Shown: positions 8,937 through 19,167 of the stretch, one piece after another
Numbering within the stretch: the stretch's first letter is position 1
Layout of the letters: each line of letters starts with the position of its first letter
Assembly (NCBI GenBank): GCA_017524805.1
Contig: JAFXUX010000038.1
Span: 1 to 64,000 of the forward strand
Direction: 5' to 3'
Length of the DNA stretch: 64,000 nt
Source: Candidatus Methanomethylophilaceae archaeon
GTDB lineage: Archaea; Thermoplasmatota; Thermoplasmata; Methanomassiliicoccales; Methanomethylophilaceae
The notes under the pieces: generated by a model
Database searches by the model: none
Told to the model about the DNA's origin: nothing
Seen by the model: the letters and a program-made list of their open reading frames with translations, nothing else
Program-made: the position numbers and the translations under genes

Positions 8937-11093
8937 ATGATAGGTCTGGGTATAGAATTGACTTGTATCGATGCCTTGTCAGAGCTTAGCAAAGAATGCG
9001 CCGGATGCGCGGCATGCCAAAGCATCTGCGTCAAGAATTGCATATCTATGGTGGAGAATAAAGAAGGCTTCCCTGTCGCAGTGATAGACAAGTCCGCATG
9101 CATAGATTGCGGAGCATGCGAGCGCGTCTGCCCTCAGATCTCCCCTGTTTTCGACAATGACAAAGAGCCGGAATGCTATGCGGTCAAAGCGCCGTCTGAA
9201 GTGCTGGAGAAGAGCTCGTCCGGAGGCGCCCTGTCTCTGATAAGCGATGCGGTCTTCCGCGATGTCCCCGGATTCATCTGCGGGGCGGTTTACGACAGCG
9301 AATTCAACGTAGTGTTCGACATGGTGGACAGCAAAGAGGGCGTCACCCCGTTCCACGGGTCGAAATACGTGTTCAGCGACTTGACGAACATATACCCAAA
9401 AATCAAAGAGAAGCTGTCCGCAGGCTCCCGCGTCCTTTTCGTCGGATGCTCCTGCCAGGTCGCCGCCATCAAGAATGTATTCAAGAACGACGAGAATCTG
9501 ATCACGGTCGATCTCCTCTGCGGCGGGTTCGCATCAAAGATGGTGTTCAAGAAATATGTCGCCAGTTTGGAGGAGACTTACGGGAAAAAAGTGGCCGACG
9601 TCAAGTTCCGCGCCTTCGGCGTCCCGTACGGCTCCCTTTATGTGGTCTTCGAAGACGGAAGCACCGAGACCATCCTCAACGATCTGTACATGAGGGCGTT
9701 CGTCAAGGGGCTGATCAAGAACAAATCGTGCGCCCAGTGCCAGTTCGGGCTGCCCAGACAGGGGGACCTGACCATCGGCGACCTTTGGAACGCGGACAAG
9801 ATCATTTCGGACACAGATCTGAAGAACGGGATAAGCAGCGTTCTCGTCAACAACGAGCGCGGGAAGGAGATCTTCGAGATTGCACAATCCTCGGCCGAAT
9901 ACGTCACGCCGGTGCCGCTGTCTTTCCTGAAAAGATTCAATAAGACTTCGTCCAGCAAGACGAAGCCGCATCTGGGCCGCTCCAGGCTCTTCGACATGCT
10001 CGAGCGCGGGGTTCACATACAGAAAGCTCTGGACTATTGCCTCGGATGGAAGTTCGATGTCGGCATCACCGGATTCTGGCGCGTCCACAATTTCGGCGGG
10101 GAGCTGACGTACTATGCTCTTTACAACCTTATGCTGGATCTGGGCCAGGAACCCATCTTCATAGAGGCCCGCCACGATTTCAAAGGGGCGCCTCCGGACC
10201 CCAAGCTGCTGAAGGGCGTATATCCGTTCTATGCCAAGGCCAGATGGTACCCCACTATGGAGGAGGAGAACGAGATCAACCTTCGCGTGACCAATTTCGT
10301 GGTCGGATCGGACCAGGTCTGGAACCGCCGTTTCGTCTCCCAGAGCTCGATCGAATGCTATGCGCTGGATTTCGTCGCAGATTGGAGGAACAAAGTCGCC
10401 ATAGCGGCATCGTTCGGAACGGACAGGTACGAAGGTAATGAGGAGGAGACTGAGCGCTTCGGGAAGCTGATCAGAAGGTTCAACCACATATCCGTGCGCG
10501 AGAGCCAGGCCAAAGACATTATCGAGGAATTCGGAAAGGAAGCCTACGTAATCCTGGACCCTGTCATGCTCTGCGATACGAAGCACTTCGACGAGCTTAT
10601 AAGCAATAACGAACACGTGTTCCCCGGCAAATACGTCTTCAACTACGTGATGCACCCCGAGATTTTCGAGGGCATGGACAGATTCTACAGCAAACTGGGA
10701 TACGGGCCGGTTACGATCCTGAACTATCTGCTGGACCCCAGGAACGAGGATCTCCTGGCCATCAACACGCATTCGGTGAGCGATTGGGTCAAGTGCATCA
10801 AGAACTCGTCCTTCGTCCTGACGGATTCCTTCCACGCGACCGTGTTCTCGATTCTGTTCAGGAAGCCCTTCGTCGTCCTGCACGGCAATCTGGACAAGAC
10901 AGGCGGACTGACCAGGCTGGAGACTCTGCTCAACAAATTCGGCTTGGAGGACCGCCTATTCAAGACGGTCGACGAGGCCCTCGCCACCGATGTGATGGAG
11001 AGGGAGATCGATTACGAGCCTATCCACAAAGCCCTCAACGAACTGAAGGAAAAGGACATCCAATGGCTGAGGATGGCTTTGAACATCGAATGA
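8937..11093 (+). CDS. FrhB-like Fe-S flavoprotein fused to polysaccharide pyruvyl transferase (paralogue 4)
   Basis: 718 residues. Ferredoxin motifs CAGCAACQSIC and CIDCGACERVCP; FrhB-like region with FVGCSCQVAAIKN and DLTIGDLWNAD; pyruvyl transferase with GSDQVWN, ISVRES, LDPVMLCD and TDSFHA, so the transferase looks active. It closely resembles paralogue 5, for example sharing the unusual region MHPEIFEGMD versus MHPVNFEGME, so these two are probably a recent duplication pair now arranged tail to tail. Confidence 0.88.
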   Translation: MIGLGIELTCIDALSELSKECAGCAACQSICVKNCISMVENKEGFPVAVIDKSACIDCGACERVCPQISPVFDNDKEPECYAVKAPSEVLEKSSSGGALSLISDAVFRDVPGFICGAVYDSEFNVVFDMVDSKEGVTPFHGSKYVFSDLTNIYPKIKEKLSAGSRVLFVGCSCQVAAIKNVFKNDENLITVDLLCGGFASKMVFKKYVASLEETYGKKVADVKFRAFGVPYGSLYVVFEDGSTETILNDLYMRAFVKGLIKNKSCAQCQFGLPRQGDLTIGDLWNADKIISDTDLKNGISSVLVNNERGKEIFEIAQSSAEYVTPVPLSFLKRFNKTSSSKTKPHLGRSRLFDMLERGVHIQKALDYCLGWKFDVGITGFWRVHNFGGELTYYALYNLMLDLGQEPIFIEARHDFKGAPPDPKLLKGVYPFYAKARWYPTMEEENEINLRVTNFVVGSDQVWNRRFVSQSSIECYALDFVADWRNKVAIAASFGTDRYEGNEEETERFGKLIRRFNHISVRESQAKDIIEEFGKEAYVILDPVMLCDTKHFDELISNNEHVFPGKYVFNYVMHPEIFEGMDRFYSKLGYGPVTILNYLLDPRNEDLLAINTHSVSDWVKCIKNSSFVLTDSFHATVFSILFRKPFVVLHGNLDKTGGLTRLETLLNKFGLEDRLFKTVDEALATDVMEREIDYEPIHKALNELKEKDIQWLRMALNIE

Positions 11094-11101
11094 TGGGGCC
11101 C

Positions 11102-11128
11102 GGCCCGATGCTTCTGTTGCGTCGGGCC
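11102..11128. terminator. Bidirectional terminator hairpin between convergent paralogues 4 and 5
   Basis: GGCCCGATGC and GCGTCGGGCC form a 10-bp stem (one G-U pair) around a 7-nt loop, in the 42-bp gap between two convergent genes. Confidence 0.7.
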
Positions 11129-11135
11129 CTCCCTT

Positions 11136-13265
11136 TCAGCTCATGTTCAAAGCGTTCTTAACCCACGCCATTCCCACTTCGCGTTCTTTATCCAGTTTCC
11201 TGTGGACTTCGTCGTAATCGATGGGAGCGAACAGGACCCCGGATTCTATTGCATCCTGGGACGTCTTGCATATGCGCTCTTCGAGGCCCAGCGTCGTGAG
11301 CAGGGTGGTTATCCTGCCGACCCCAGAGCCTTCGTTCCAGTTCCCTATCAGAGTCACGAACGGCTTTCTGAACAGGATGGAGAACACGGTCCCGTGGAAG
11401 GAATCGGTGACGACGAAAGACGAGTTCTTGATGCCCTTCATCCAGTTTTCGACGGTCCCCACGGAAGTCCTGGGGTAGTCAATCCTTTCGTTGAAGTCCG
11501 ATGACGCGTTTCCGGCGGTTACAGGGCCGTATCCCAGCGCTTCGTAGATTTTCTCCATGCCTTCGAAGTTGACCGGGTGCATCATGTAGTTGAATGCGTA
11601 TTGCTTCGGATAGCGCATCTGCGAGGCGTCTGAAAGAGCCTCGAAGTGCTTCACGTCGCAGAGCATGACGGGATCGATGATTATCTCCGCCTCAGCGCCG
11701 AGCTCTTTGCAAAGCTCCACGGCAGAGCTCTCACGCACGGAGAGGTGGTTGAACCTTCTCAGCAGAGCGGCGAAGGATTCTCTCTCCTCGTCGGTGCCTT
11801 CGAATCTGTCCGTACCGAATGATGAAGCTATTGCAATCTTGTTTTTCTCGTCGTGGACGAAATCCAGGGTGTAGCATTCCAGGATGTCCTGGGTGATGAA
11901 GCGCCTGTTCCACACCTGATCGGATCCGACTATGAAATTGTCGACCCTGTTGTTGAGCTCTTCCTGCTCCTCTTTCGTTTCATACCATCTGGCGATGTTG
12001 TAGAACGGGTATTTCGTCGCCAGCAGAGGGGGGTTCGGCGGGGCGTTCCTTTTCGATTTCCTTCTGGATTCGATCATGAGCGGCTCCAAACCCATGTCCA
12101 TTATGATGTGGTACAGGGCGTAGTACGTGAGCTCCCCGCCGAAATTCAGGACGCGCCAGAATCCTGTTATGCCGACGTCGAACTTCCATCTGAGGCAGTA
12201 ATCTATCGATTTGGCGACCGGGTGCCCGCGCTGAAGGAAGTGCACCATCCTGATCCATCCCAGATGCAATCTGCGCTCATGCTTCAGGCCTGGGTTCTCC
12301 TCGAAATTAGGCTTGGGTATCCTCTCGGCGAAATCGGCGGAATCGTTCATGTCGAACGCCATGGCGGCTCCCTTTTGGGAGTTCACCATCACCAGGCTGA
12401 GGGTCCCTGCGGCGCTTCCCGCGACTTTGTCGCTTCCCATGAGGTCTCCGAGAGTTATGTCTCCGGGCCTGCTGTCTATGAACCTGCATGCGGCGCACCC
12501 TTGGTTGATGATGAGGCTGGCGTTGCATGCCCTGACGAACGGATCGTAGACGGACATTCTGAAGGTTCCGTCTGCGTACATTATGGCCAGGGAGCCTTTG
12601 GGCTGGCCCCTGGGATTGAAATCCATGGACGTGATCGGCTTCTCCGCGGACAGCTCTTCGATGTACTTGCTGTATATCATCGGCGAAGGCTGGCCGGTGC
12701 ACACGATGTCCGCGGTGAAAAGATGGGGGTCGTCCCCGACTATGTTGTGGAGGGCGTGCACATGGCACGGCATCCCGACGAAGAGGACATCTTCGCCCTC
12801 GTCCAGTTTCTTCTTGATTTCGCCGTAGATGTGCCCCATGTCGCTGGGGGCGTATTTGGGTCCGCGCATCTTCTGGACGATATCCTTGTCTTTTGTGATC
12901 GCGTATACGGCGTTCACGCCATTTTCCAGGATGACTCCGCACACGTATCCGCCGCGGGCGAGCATCCAATCGGCGAGGATCGGGAACGCACCTCCGGAAG
13001 AGCTCGTGCTCGCTATCTCGGCGTTGGCCCTGAACGCATAGTAATCCTGTCTCCTCTTGATTTCCGGGAGAGGGGATATAAGGGGGCAGATTTCCGAGCA
13101 TCTTCCGCATCTGATGCATTTGCTTTCGTCGACGGAGGACCTCAGGAACCCCACATTGTCGGTAGCCAGAGTGATAGCGCCTTTCTCGCACACGTTCTCG
13201 CATGCGCGGCAGCTTACGCACAGCTTTCTGATGCCGATGAGCTCTTCGACGACGTTGAGGGCCAT
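11136..13265 (-). CDS. FrhB-like Fe-S flavoprotein fused to polysaccharide pyruvyl transferase (paralogue 5)
   Basis: 709 residues. Ferredoxin motifs CVSCRACENVC and CIRCGRCSEICP; FrhB-like region FVGMPCHVHALHN and DITLGDLMGSD (the usual GDLW tryptophan is methionine here); pyruvyl transferase with GSDQVWN, LSVRES, IDPVMLCD and TDSFHG. A TATA-like TATTAAAG about 25 bp upstream of the ATG suggests leaderless transcription. It is the last member of the five-gene array. Role in glycan pyruvylation is inferred from the C-terminal family only. Confidence 0.88.
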   Translation of the reverse strand: MALNVVEELIGIRKLCVSCRACENVCEKGAITLATDNVGFLRSSVDESKCIRCGRCSEICPLISPLPEIKRRQDYYAFRANAEIASTSSSGGAFPILADWMLARGGYVCGVILENGVNAVYAITKDKDIVQKMRGPKYAPSDMGHIYGEIKKKLDEGEDVLFVGMPCHVHALHNIVGDDPHLFTADIVCTGQPSPMIYSKYIEELSAEKPITSMDFNPRGQPKGSLAIMYADGTFRMSVYDPFVRACNASLIINQGCAACRFIDSRPGDITLGDLMGSDKVAGSAAGTLSLVMVNSQKGAAMAFDMNDSADFAERIPKPNFEENPGLKHERRLHLGWIRMVHFLQRGHPVAKSIDYCLRWKFDVGITGFWRVLNFGGELTYYALYHIIMDMGLEPLMIESRRKSKRNAPPNPPLLATKYPFYNIARWYETKEEQEELNNRVDNFIVGSDQVWNRRFITQDILECYTLDFVHDEKNKIAIASSFGTDRFEGTDEERESFAALLRRFNHLSVRESSAVELCKELGAEAEIIIDPVMLCDVKHFEALSDASQMRYPKQYAFNYMMHPVNFEGMEKIYEALGYGPVTAGNASSDFNERIDYPRTSVGTVENWMKGIKNSSFVVTDSFHGTVFSILFRKPFVTLIGNWNEGSGVGRITTLLTTLGLEERICKTSQDAIESGVLFAPIDYDEVHRKLDKEREVGMAWVKNALNMS

Positions 13266-13305
13266 GCGCCGTCAACTGGATGTCCGTATTAAAGGGTATT
13301 CAAAA

Positions 13306-13330
13306 GAAGGCCCTGGGATACGGCCCAGGT
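13306..13330 (-). terminator. Hairpin terminator downstream of the 185-residue hypothetical gene
   Basis: CCTGGG/CCCAGG, a 6-bp stem with a 6-nt loop just after the minus-strand stop codon, followed on that strand by a T-rich stretch. Confidence 0.5.
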
Positions 13331-13331
13331 T

Positions 13332-13889
13332 TCACAGTCTGTCGAAAGCCACCAGGACGGACGCGAGCTTCGGGTTGTCAACTAGCCCGTAGTGTTTTTT
13401 GATCATGAGGTCGCTGGTGGGCGCCGGACTGCAGGAGACTACGTTCTTGCAACCGTTGCTTTCGTTCAGTTCCGGGAACGAAACGGGAGGCATGACGAAC
13501 TGCTCTCCTCCGCTGGCCTGCACCGTGGGGAACAGCACGAATCCGTCGGACAGCCACACGACATCGTCTCTGGAAGTGTACTTGCTCGCGGTGAAAGGGA
13601 ATACCTCTTCGCCTATGACGTTGCCCTCCCCGGAGACGAGGATGACCGTGGGTTCTGGCGGAGGTCTGAATCTGGGATCCTTGACTATGCAGATGACGCT
13701 GTCGCGCTCCAGAGCCTGTTTGAATCCCTGATTGTCCACTTCGATGTTGCCCATCGCACGGACTTTTGCCTCCTCTTTCTCGAGCTCAGAGAGAATCTCC
13801 TTGTCGAGATAGAAGGCATGGATGACTCCTCTCAGCCCGCGTATTATTTCGAGCTGTTCGTCGCCCGGTGCGTCCGGATCCGCTGTCAT
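13332..13889 (-). CDS. Hypothetical protein, 185 residues
   Basis: I do not recognise the family. The protein is soluble-looking, with no membrane segment or signal peptide. The N-terminal third is charged and probably helical (DKEILSELEKEEAKVRAMG). The middle contains a proline-rich RPPPEPTVILVSGEGN, a beta-rich segment with VVWLSDGFVLFPTVQASGG, and a C-terminal SCSPAPTSDLM. It ends in TGA followed by a hairpin, and lies upstream of, and divergent in function from, the pyruvyl-transferase array. Base composition is like its neighbours. The gene order next to methanogenesis-linked genes is the only hint of a role. Confidence 0.6.
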   Translation of the reverse strand: MTADPDAPGDEQLEIIRGLRGVIHAFYLDKEILSELEKEEAKVRAMGNIEVDNQGFKQALERDSVICIVKDPRFRPPPEPTVILVSGEGNVIGEEVFPFTASKYTSRDDVVWLSDGFVLFPTVQASGGEQFVMPPVSFPELNESNGCKNVVSCSPAPTSDLMIKKHYGLVDNPKLASVLVAFDRL

Positions 13890-13972
13890 GGTTCCACTTG
13901 ATGTATTTAGACGTTAAAAAAAGTATGCAATCCAACGCATTGCGCATAATTGTGGATTCTTCGGTTTTCCTT

Positions 13973-14326
13973 TCATTTGATGTCCGAAGTTTCGCCGTCT
14001 TCGAGGAAATGTATGGCGCAATCGCGCTTCAGACCGAGGCCGCCGGCGACTTCTATCGCTTTTATTATTCCGGCCATCACCGGGCAGGCCGCGTGGGGGA
14101 TGGTCTCTTCCGCGAGCCTGTATATTTCCGATTCGGAGATCTTGGCTTCCACCTCGGAGAATGCGCTGATAGGCTGCAATCCCCAGGAGAGCCTCAGAAC
14201 GTTCGGGCATTCGCTTTTTATGTCCACGCGGACCATGCCCATGTCCTCCTCGGCGGTCACCAGCGTGCGTTTTTTGCACACCCCTGCGTCCACCACCAAT
14301 CTGCACGTCTTATTCATTGTCGTCAT
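13973..14326 (-). CDS. DUF6951-type small protein of methanogens
   Basis: 117 residues. It resembles the short methanogen family I know as DUF6951: an N-terminal strand ending in a cysteine (VVDAGVCKKRT), a VDIKSECPNVLRL segment, and a conserved IPHAACPVMAGIIKAIEVAGG motif. The paired cysteines (SECP and HAACPV) suggest metal or cluster binding, but function is unknown. Its ATG overlaps the end of the upstream regulator gene by 17 bp, so the two are co-transcribed and probably translationally coupled. Ends in TGA. Confidence 0.65.
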   Translation of the reverse strand: MTTMNKTCRLVVDAGVCKKRTLVTAEEDMGMVRVDIKSECPNVLRLSWGLQPISAFSEVEAKISESEIYRLAEETIPHAACPVMAGIIKAIEVAGGLGLKRDCAIHFLEDGETSDIK

Positions 14327-15272
14327 TCCTCAGTCTTATGAGGTTGTTCACGCCGGCCATGGATCTTATGTCGACCACGCCTATGGCCGCGATGATGCGG
14401 TTGTCCAGTTCGATCGGGGTGACGATGACTCTGATGCCTTTGTAAGGCCCGGAGACTGCAATCTTGCGTATGGTGGTTCCGGCGCTGATCACTTCCTCCA
14501 AAACCTGGCCGGTGTACGCGTTGTCTATGACCTTTCCGTTCTCGATCCTTATCCCCAGATTGTCCCTGCTTTTGGCGCATACCGGGAGCCCTCCCACCAA
14601 GTCGTGGATGGCGAACGCAAGGGAGATAAGCTCGCTGCCCGAGCTGCGCGACGACAATATATCTTCCAATTCGCGGCCGAATCTCATCCCTCCCATCATG
14701 GCCAGCCCGGCGTTGACCGCCGCGATCTCCGCCGCTTCCAAAGTCGGCCCGGTGCCTATTATGATGACGTCGTCGCTTTTCAGCTGGAAACTGGACCTTA
14801 TGCTTTCCTCCGTTCTGGCGTCCAGCGTGGCATCGGAGCCTGGCAAAGACAGCTTCCCGCCGGAGTAGGTAAGGGTGGTGGCTCCTGCCGACCCCTCTTT
14901 TTTGGCCGCGCCCTTCTCCTCGCATCCGTATTTCACGTTTCTGGCCATCTTCGGTATGCGGACGGCCACGTTGGCATCCCCGCCGGTCAGGCCTTCGGCG
15001 TCCACGTCTGCGGAGATGTCCATGTGGGTCTTCTTCTTGAATTCCAGACCTTTGGCGGTGAGCAGAATGCCGCTCTTCCCGATCGTCACCATTCCCTGCT
15101 CCTGCATTATGGAGATGATGGATCTGGTGCTCCCTTCGCCGATGCCGAGGAGCTCTGCCAGTTTTTTCCTTCCGATGGTATTCCTGCTGTCGAGGGTTTC
15201 GATAGCCTTCCAGATATGGTAATCGCTGAATTTCGGCAGCGGTCCGCCGGATTTGGCTGGTCCAGGGGTCAT
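14310..15272 (-). CDS. HTH transcriptional regulator with C-terminal methanogen-specific domain (DUF2111-like)
   Basis: 320 residues from the ATG at 15272; the frame is open for seven more codons to a TTG, but the ATG is 24 bp from a TATA box, fitting a leaderless start. Residues ~15-85 form a winged helix-turn-helix (KKLAELLGIGEGSTRSIISIMQEQGMVTIG). The C-terminal ~180 residues, with AAVNAGLAMMGGMRFGREL and ELDNRIIAAIGVVDIRS, look like the archaeal DUF2111 family; I am moderately sure of that name. It is divergent from the MCR-activation operon across a 150-bp promoter region, so it may sense a small ligand and control that operon. Its stop, TAA, is the only non-TGA stop I found at a gene end. 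Confidence 0.7.
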   Translation of the reverse strand: MTPGPAKSGGPLPKFSDYHIWKAIETLDSRNTIGRKKLAELLGIGEGSTRSIISIMQEQGMVTIGKSGILLTAKGLEFKKKTHMDISADVDAEGLTGGDANVAVRIPKMARNVKYGCEEKGAAKKEGSAGATTLTYSGGKLSLPGSDATLDARTEESIRSSFQLKSDDVIIIGTGPTLEAAEIAAVNAGLAMMGGMRFGRELEDILSSRSSGSELISLAFAIHDLVGGLPVCAKSRDNLGIRIENGKVIDNAYTGQVLEEVISAGTTIRKIAVSGPYKGIRVIVTPIELDNRIIAAIGVVDIRSMAGVNNLIRLRNDDNE

Positions 15273-15292
15273 ATGGATATATCTTTCATCCA

Positions 15293-15400
15293 ATTTAAAT
15301 AGTTTTGAGTGTCTGGATGTATATTCGGACAGTACGGCATCGGATAAGTATGATGGGTGTATCGCTTCCCGTCGGGGCTTCGATTCATATACTATTTATT
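15293..15400. promoter_or_regulatory. Divergent promoter region: regulator gene and MCR-activation operon
   Basis: A minus-strand TATA box (ATTTAAAT, 15293-15300) lies 24 bp from the regulator ATG. A plus-strand box (CTATTTATT, 15392-15400) lies about 25 bp from the atwA ATG. Sharing this region makes autoregulation or cross-regulation possible. Confidence 0.5.
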
Positions 15401-15422
15401 GGCAGAGGATTTACGGAACGGC

Positions 15423-17030
15423 ATGGCTCAAGAATCTGTCGACCTTCTTGAAATCGAGAACGTCTCCAAATCCTTCGACGGAAGGTTAGTACTGAAGAAT
15501 GTCAGCGCCAAGCTTTCCACGGGGAAGATACTCGGTTTGGTCGGGAAGAGCGCGGCCGGAAAGAGCGTTCTGATCCATATGCTCAGAGGCAGCGACGAAT
15601 ACGCCCCGGACTCTGGCCGCGTGATATACCACGTCAACCGCTGCAAGAAATGCGGCGACCTCGATCTTCCGTTAAAGGGTGTTCCCTGCGTCAAATGCGG
15701 CGGGGAAACGGAGAAGCTGGCGGTGGATTATTGGTCGCTGAAAGAGGATGATCCGCTCAGATCGGCGGTGAAATCCCATATCGCCATCATGCTTCAGAGG
15801 ACCTTCGCCCTGTTCGGAGACAAGACGGTCATCGAGAACGTCATGGAAGCCGTCACCCCGGATTACGAAGGTGACAGAAGGGTCAGGCGCGCCATCGAGA
15901 TGATCGAGATGGTCAACATGACCCACAGGACGACCCACATAGCCAGGGACCTGTCCGGAGGGGAGAAGCAGCGCGTGGTCATGGCCAGGCAGCTCGCCAA
16001 GGAGCCTCTGTTCTTCCTGGCCGACGAGCCCACCGGAACTCTCGACCCCACCACCGCCGAGACGGTCCACCAGGGTCTCATCGATTACGTCCGCAAGATG
16101 AACATCTGCATGGTGTTCGCGTCCCACTGGCCTGAGGCCATAACCAGGATGGCGGACGAGGCTATTCTGCTGGAGGCCGGGAACGTCGTCAAGCAGGGCA
16201 ACCCCAAGGAGGTCACCGACCTCTTCATGAAGGACTACCATTTCGAGAAGCAGGCCGTCGGAAAGCTCGGCGAGCCCATAATCGTCCTGGACAACGCCAA
16301 GAAGCACTATTTCTCTGTCGTCAGAGGAGTCGTCAAAGCCGTCGACGGCGTATCATTCGACATCAAGGAGAGGGAAGTCTTCGCTCTCATAGGTTATTCA
16401 GGGGCGGGGAAGACTACGACCTCGCGCATGATTGCGGGAATGACCCCGGCCACCTCGGGAACCGTCAAGATAAAGATAGGCGACGACTGGGTGGACATGT
16501 CCGAGAGCGGTTTCGCAGGAAAAGGAAGGGCCACACCTTACATCGGCGTCCTCCACCAGGAATACACGCTGTATCCCTTCGACACCGTCCTTCAGAACCT
16601 GACCACCTGCATAGGTATGAAGATGCCCGCGGAGCTCGCCAAAGTAAAAGCTATACAGGTCCTGACCAGCGTGGGATTCCCCAAGGAAACCGTCGAGAAA
16701 ACTCTCTACTCATATCCCGATTCTCTCTCGGTGGGAGAATGCCAGAGGATAGCCTTCGCCCAGGTTCTGATCAAAGAGCCGCGCATAATCATCCTCGACG
16801 AGCCCACCGGAACGATGGACCCGATAACCAAGACGATTGTGGCGAAATCCGTGGTAAGGGCGAGGGAGACCTTAGGAGAGACTTTCATCGTCGTCAGCCA
16901 CGACATGGATTTCGTTATGAACTGCTGCGACCGCGCCGCCTTCATGAAGAACGGGACGGTCGTATCCATTGGGAACCCAGAGGACATCCTAGAGGAGTTC
17001 AACATGGAGCCTGTGCCCGAAGGTGAATGA
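15423..17030 (+). CDS. atwA: Methyl-coenzyme M reductase activation ATPase, component A2
   Basis: 535 residues: two ABC-ATPase domains in one chain. First domain: Walker A GKSAAGKS, signature LSGGEKQR, Walker [10 protein letters not shown]. Second: Walker A GYSGAGKT, signature LSVGECQR, Walker [11 protein letters not shown] zinc-ribbon-like insert (CKKCGDL...CVKCGG) sits in the first domain, as is usual for AtwA. In methanogens this protein provides ATP-dependent activation of MCR, raising its Ni-F430 cofactor to Ni(I). The frame is open 22 codons further upstream, but the ATG at 15423 follows a TATA box by about 25 bp and starts the family's conserved region. The next gene, mcrC, overlaps its stop by 4 bp. 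Confidence 0.93.
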   Translation: MAQESVDLLEIENVSKSFDGRLVLKNVSAKLSTGKILGLVGKSAAGKSVLIHMLRGSDEYAPDSGRVIYHVNRCKKCGDLDLPLKGVPCVKCGGETEKLAVDYWSLKEDDPLRSAVKSHIAIMLQRTFALFGDKTVIENVMEAVTPDYEGDRRVRRAIEMIEMVNMTHRTTHIARDLSGGEKQRVVMARQLAKEPLFFLADEPTGTLDPTTAETVHQGLIDYVRKMNICMVFASHWPEAITRMADEAILLEAGNVVKQGNPKEVTDLFMKDYHFEKQAVGKLGEPIIVLDNAKKHYFSVVRGVVKAVDGVSFDIKEREVFALIGYSGAGKTTTSRMIAGMTPATSGTVKIKIGDDWVDMSESGFAGKGRATPYIGVLHQEYTLYPFDTVLQNLTTCIGMKMPAELAKVKAIQVLTSVGFPKETVEKTLYSYPDSLSVGECQRIAFAQVLIKEPRIIILDEPTGTMDPITKTIVAKSVVRARETLGETFIVVSHDMDFVMNCCDRAAFMKNGTVVSIGNPEDILEEFNMEPVPEGE

Positions 17031-17653
17031 AATTGAAGCAGAAGATGGGAAGGCATCTCAGCTTCGTTGAGTGCAGGGAATCGATGGGTCTCGGAGTCGG
17101 AGGCGGACTTGCTCAGAGGGCGACCATCTCCGAGTCCGGGAGGGACGTGGTGGCCATAGCGATGGGTCCCGGAAGGAGGCACATCACCAAACCCGTCTGC
17201 GAGATCACCTATGCGCTCCGCGAGGAAGGGATAGATACGAGCGTCCTGGTGGTGAACGCCGGTTCGGGAGTGCCCGCCGACGCGCCGGACATGACTACGG
17301 GTTCCTGCTTCGGCCTCGATCCGATCGAGGTCGAGAGGATCCAGCAATACAAGGTGGCTCTGATCCACCTGGGGAACGTCAGGGCCCACATCATCTACAA
17401 GGCCAGGCTGATACTCAGGAACGTGAACATACCTGCCATAATAGTGGCGCAGTGCCCCATAGATTTCGAGGACTTCGCTGCAATAGGCGTCAAGACGTCC
17501 CGCGTGATGCCCCCGGACGACAAGATCCAGACCAAGGGTGAGATCGTGAACATAGTCACCGGCGTCGTCAGAGGGGTAACCTGCGACCAGGACAAACTGG
17601 ACGAGATCGTATCGAAAGTGCAGTCGATGCTTCCGGAGCGCGGTATCGAATGA
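17027..17653 (+). CDS. mcrC: Methyl-coenzyme M reductase operon protein C
   Basis: 208 residues, typical for McrC. Recognised by [24 protein letters not shown], the [19 protein letters not shown] segment and [11 protein letters not shown] near the middle. McrC is a component of the MCR activation complex in methanogens. Here it is detached from mcrBDGA (not in the window) and joined to atwA and the methanogenesis marker genes. Start ATG overlaps atwA by 4 bp, and its end overlaps mmp3 by 4 bp, so translation is probably coupled. Confidence 0.93.
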   Translation: MKLKQKMGRHLSFVECRESMGLGVGGGLAQRATISESGRDVVAIAMGPGRRHITKPVCEITYALREEGIDTSVLVVNAGSGVPADAPDMTTGSCFGLDPIEVERIQQYKVALIHLGNVRAHIIYKARLILRNVNIPAIIVAQCPIDFEDFAAIGVKTSRVMPPDDKIQTKGEIVNIVTGVVRGVTCDQDKLDEIVSKVQSMLPERGIE

Positions 17654-19167
17654 TAGTCATCGTCAACGGCAAAGAGAAGAAGCTCAAGGCCGGCTCCACG
17701 CTCAAGAACGCGATAGCCGGCGAGACTTACGTCAAAGGGTCCCTCATCTCTGTGCATCTGTCGGAGGAGAAGATTGTCACCGAGACCAGCGATTTCGAGA
17801 TCGAGACCGAAGCCGGGACCATGGTCATGCGCCTCAACGACTCCCCGCTGGCGGAGATGTGGAGGACCAAGGTGGCACAGGCGCTTCCCGGCGCGAACGC
17901 CAGATGGGTGACCCACGACATAGCGGCGTTCGGATCGTTTCCGACCGATCTGGAGGTGAGCAGGGAGGAATTCCACTACAAGACCTACGACTGCTTCTTC
18001 GCTCTCGGAGGGTTCGACAACCACACCACGTACATCATGGTGGCCAGGGACAACCACAACGGCTCCTACGGCGCCGGGCATGGGCTCATCGGAAAGATAA
18101 CCGTCGGAAGGCACATACTGGACAAAATCAGGGAGGGGGACCGCATCATCGGCGTCCGCCCCATGATGTCCGAGACCAGCACCGAGAACGTCGTGGTCAC
18201 GGACGATTTATCATTCAAGCTTGAGGACGGGTACAGAGTGGAGACATCCGTCACGGTCAAGCTGGACCCGGCTTCCCCAGAGGCGTCGGAGCACGTGCTC
18301 GTGCTGTCCAGCCAGGGATTCATCAGAGCGACGGATTCGACCGGGAGCTACGTATCCTGCTCCGACGATCTGGACGTCTCGATCCCGGCGGAGAACATAG
18401 CGATAAGAGGCGCCGGGGCGGTCGCGGTCAGGAACAGCGGAGTCGGTACCGGGCGTTTATTCTTCTACAAGGAGAAAAGGCAGCTCTCGCCCAGCCACAC
18501 TTCGGCTGGAAACATAACCCAGGGGGCGGCAATCCTGTCCCGCGCGAAAGCCGGCGACGTCTTCGCCGTGACAACGGAGCCTCCGAGGGCGCTTTCGGTG
18601 GGCATGACCCAGGCCGATGGCGCCAAGTTCCTGGAGGCCGCCGGGATAAAGCAGGTCAGGACCGGGGACGTCTCGGATGACGCAATAATCGCCGAGCAGA
18701 GCCCGGAGCGCACCATGCAGGCTCTCAAGGACGGGGAGGTCGAGACTTTCGGCGTCCCGAGGGAGAGAGTGTTCAAGATCAAGCTCTCTGACGCCGACCC
18801 AGCCAGCAACATGTATTTCAGGAAGATTACCGGCCTCAGTCACAAGCCCGTCGGGACCTTGAAGGTGCAGTTCACTTTCGAGGGCCTTCCCATGGTGACC
18901 TTCTACGGCGACGAGATGAGGGGAAAGAACCTGTATCCCCAAGACCCGTTCAAGAAGTCCAAGCGCGGGGACATAGGGCTGACCAACCAGGCCAGGCCGC
19001 ACCACGGTCTGATAGGCATCAGGCTGAAGGACAGCAAAGAATACGGCCCCACCGGCGAGGAGCCCTACGGGACCAACATCATAGGGAAGTTCGTGGACGA
19101 TCTGGACAGGCTGATGGACGGCTTGGAGGACGACGCCACGGTGTACGTCACGGAGGCGGATTTATGA
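17650..19167 (+). CDS. mmp3: Methanogenesis marker protein 3
   Basis: 505 residues, the usual family length. It begins with a ubiquitin-like fold ([18 protein letters not shown]), then the marker-3 body with [22 protein letters not shown] and a C-terminal peptidyl-prolyl-isomerase-like region ([10 protein letters not shown]). It is found in methanogens generally, and homologues have been reported in the MCR activation complex; the biochemical role is unknown. Overlaps mcrC and mmp6 by 4 bp each. Confidence 0.9.
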   Translation: MIVIVNGKEKKLKAGSTLKNAIAGETYVKGSLISVHLSEEKIVTETSDFEIETEAGTMVMRLNDSPLAEMWRTKVAQALPGANARWVTHDIAAFGSFPTDLEVSREEFHYKTYDCFFALGGFDNHTTYIMVARDNHNGSYGAGHGLIGKITVGRHILDKIREGDRIIGVRPMMSETSTENVVVTDDLSFKLEDGYRVETSVTVKLDPASPEASEHVLVLSSQGFIRATDSTGSYVSCSDDLDVSIPAENIAIRGAGAVAVRNSGVGTGRLFFYKEKRQLSPSHTSAGNITQGAAILSRAKAGDVFAVTTEPPRALSVGMTQADGAKFLEAAGIKQVRTGDVSDDAIIAEQSPERTMQALKDGEVETFGVPRERVFKIKLSDADPASNMYFRKITGLSHKPVGTLKVQFTFEGLPMVTFYGDEMRGKNLYPQDPFKKSKRGDIGLTNQARPHHGLIGIRLKDSKEYGPTGEEPYGTNIIGKFVDDLDRLMDGLEDDATVYVTEADL

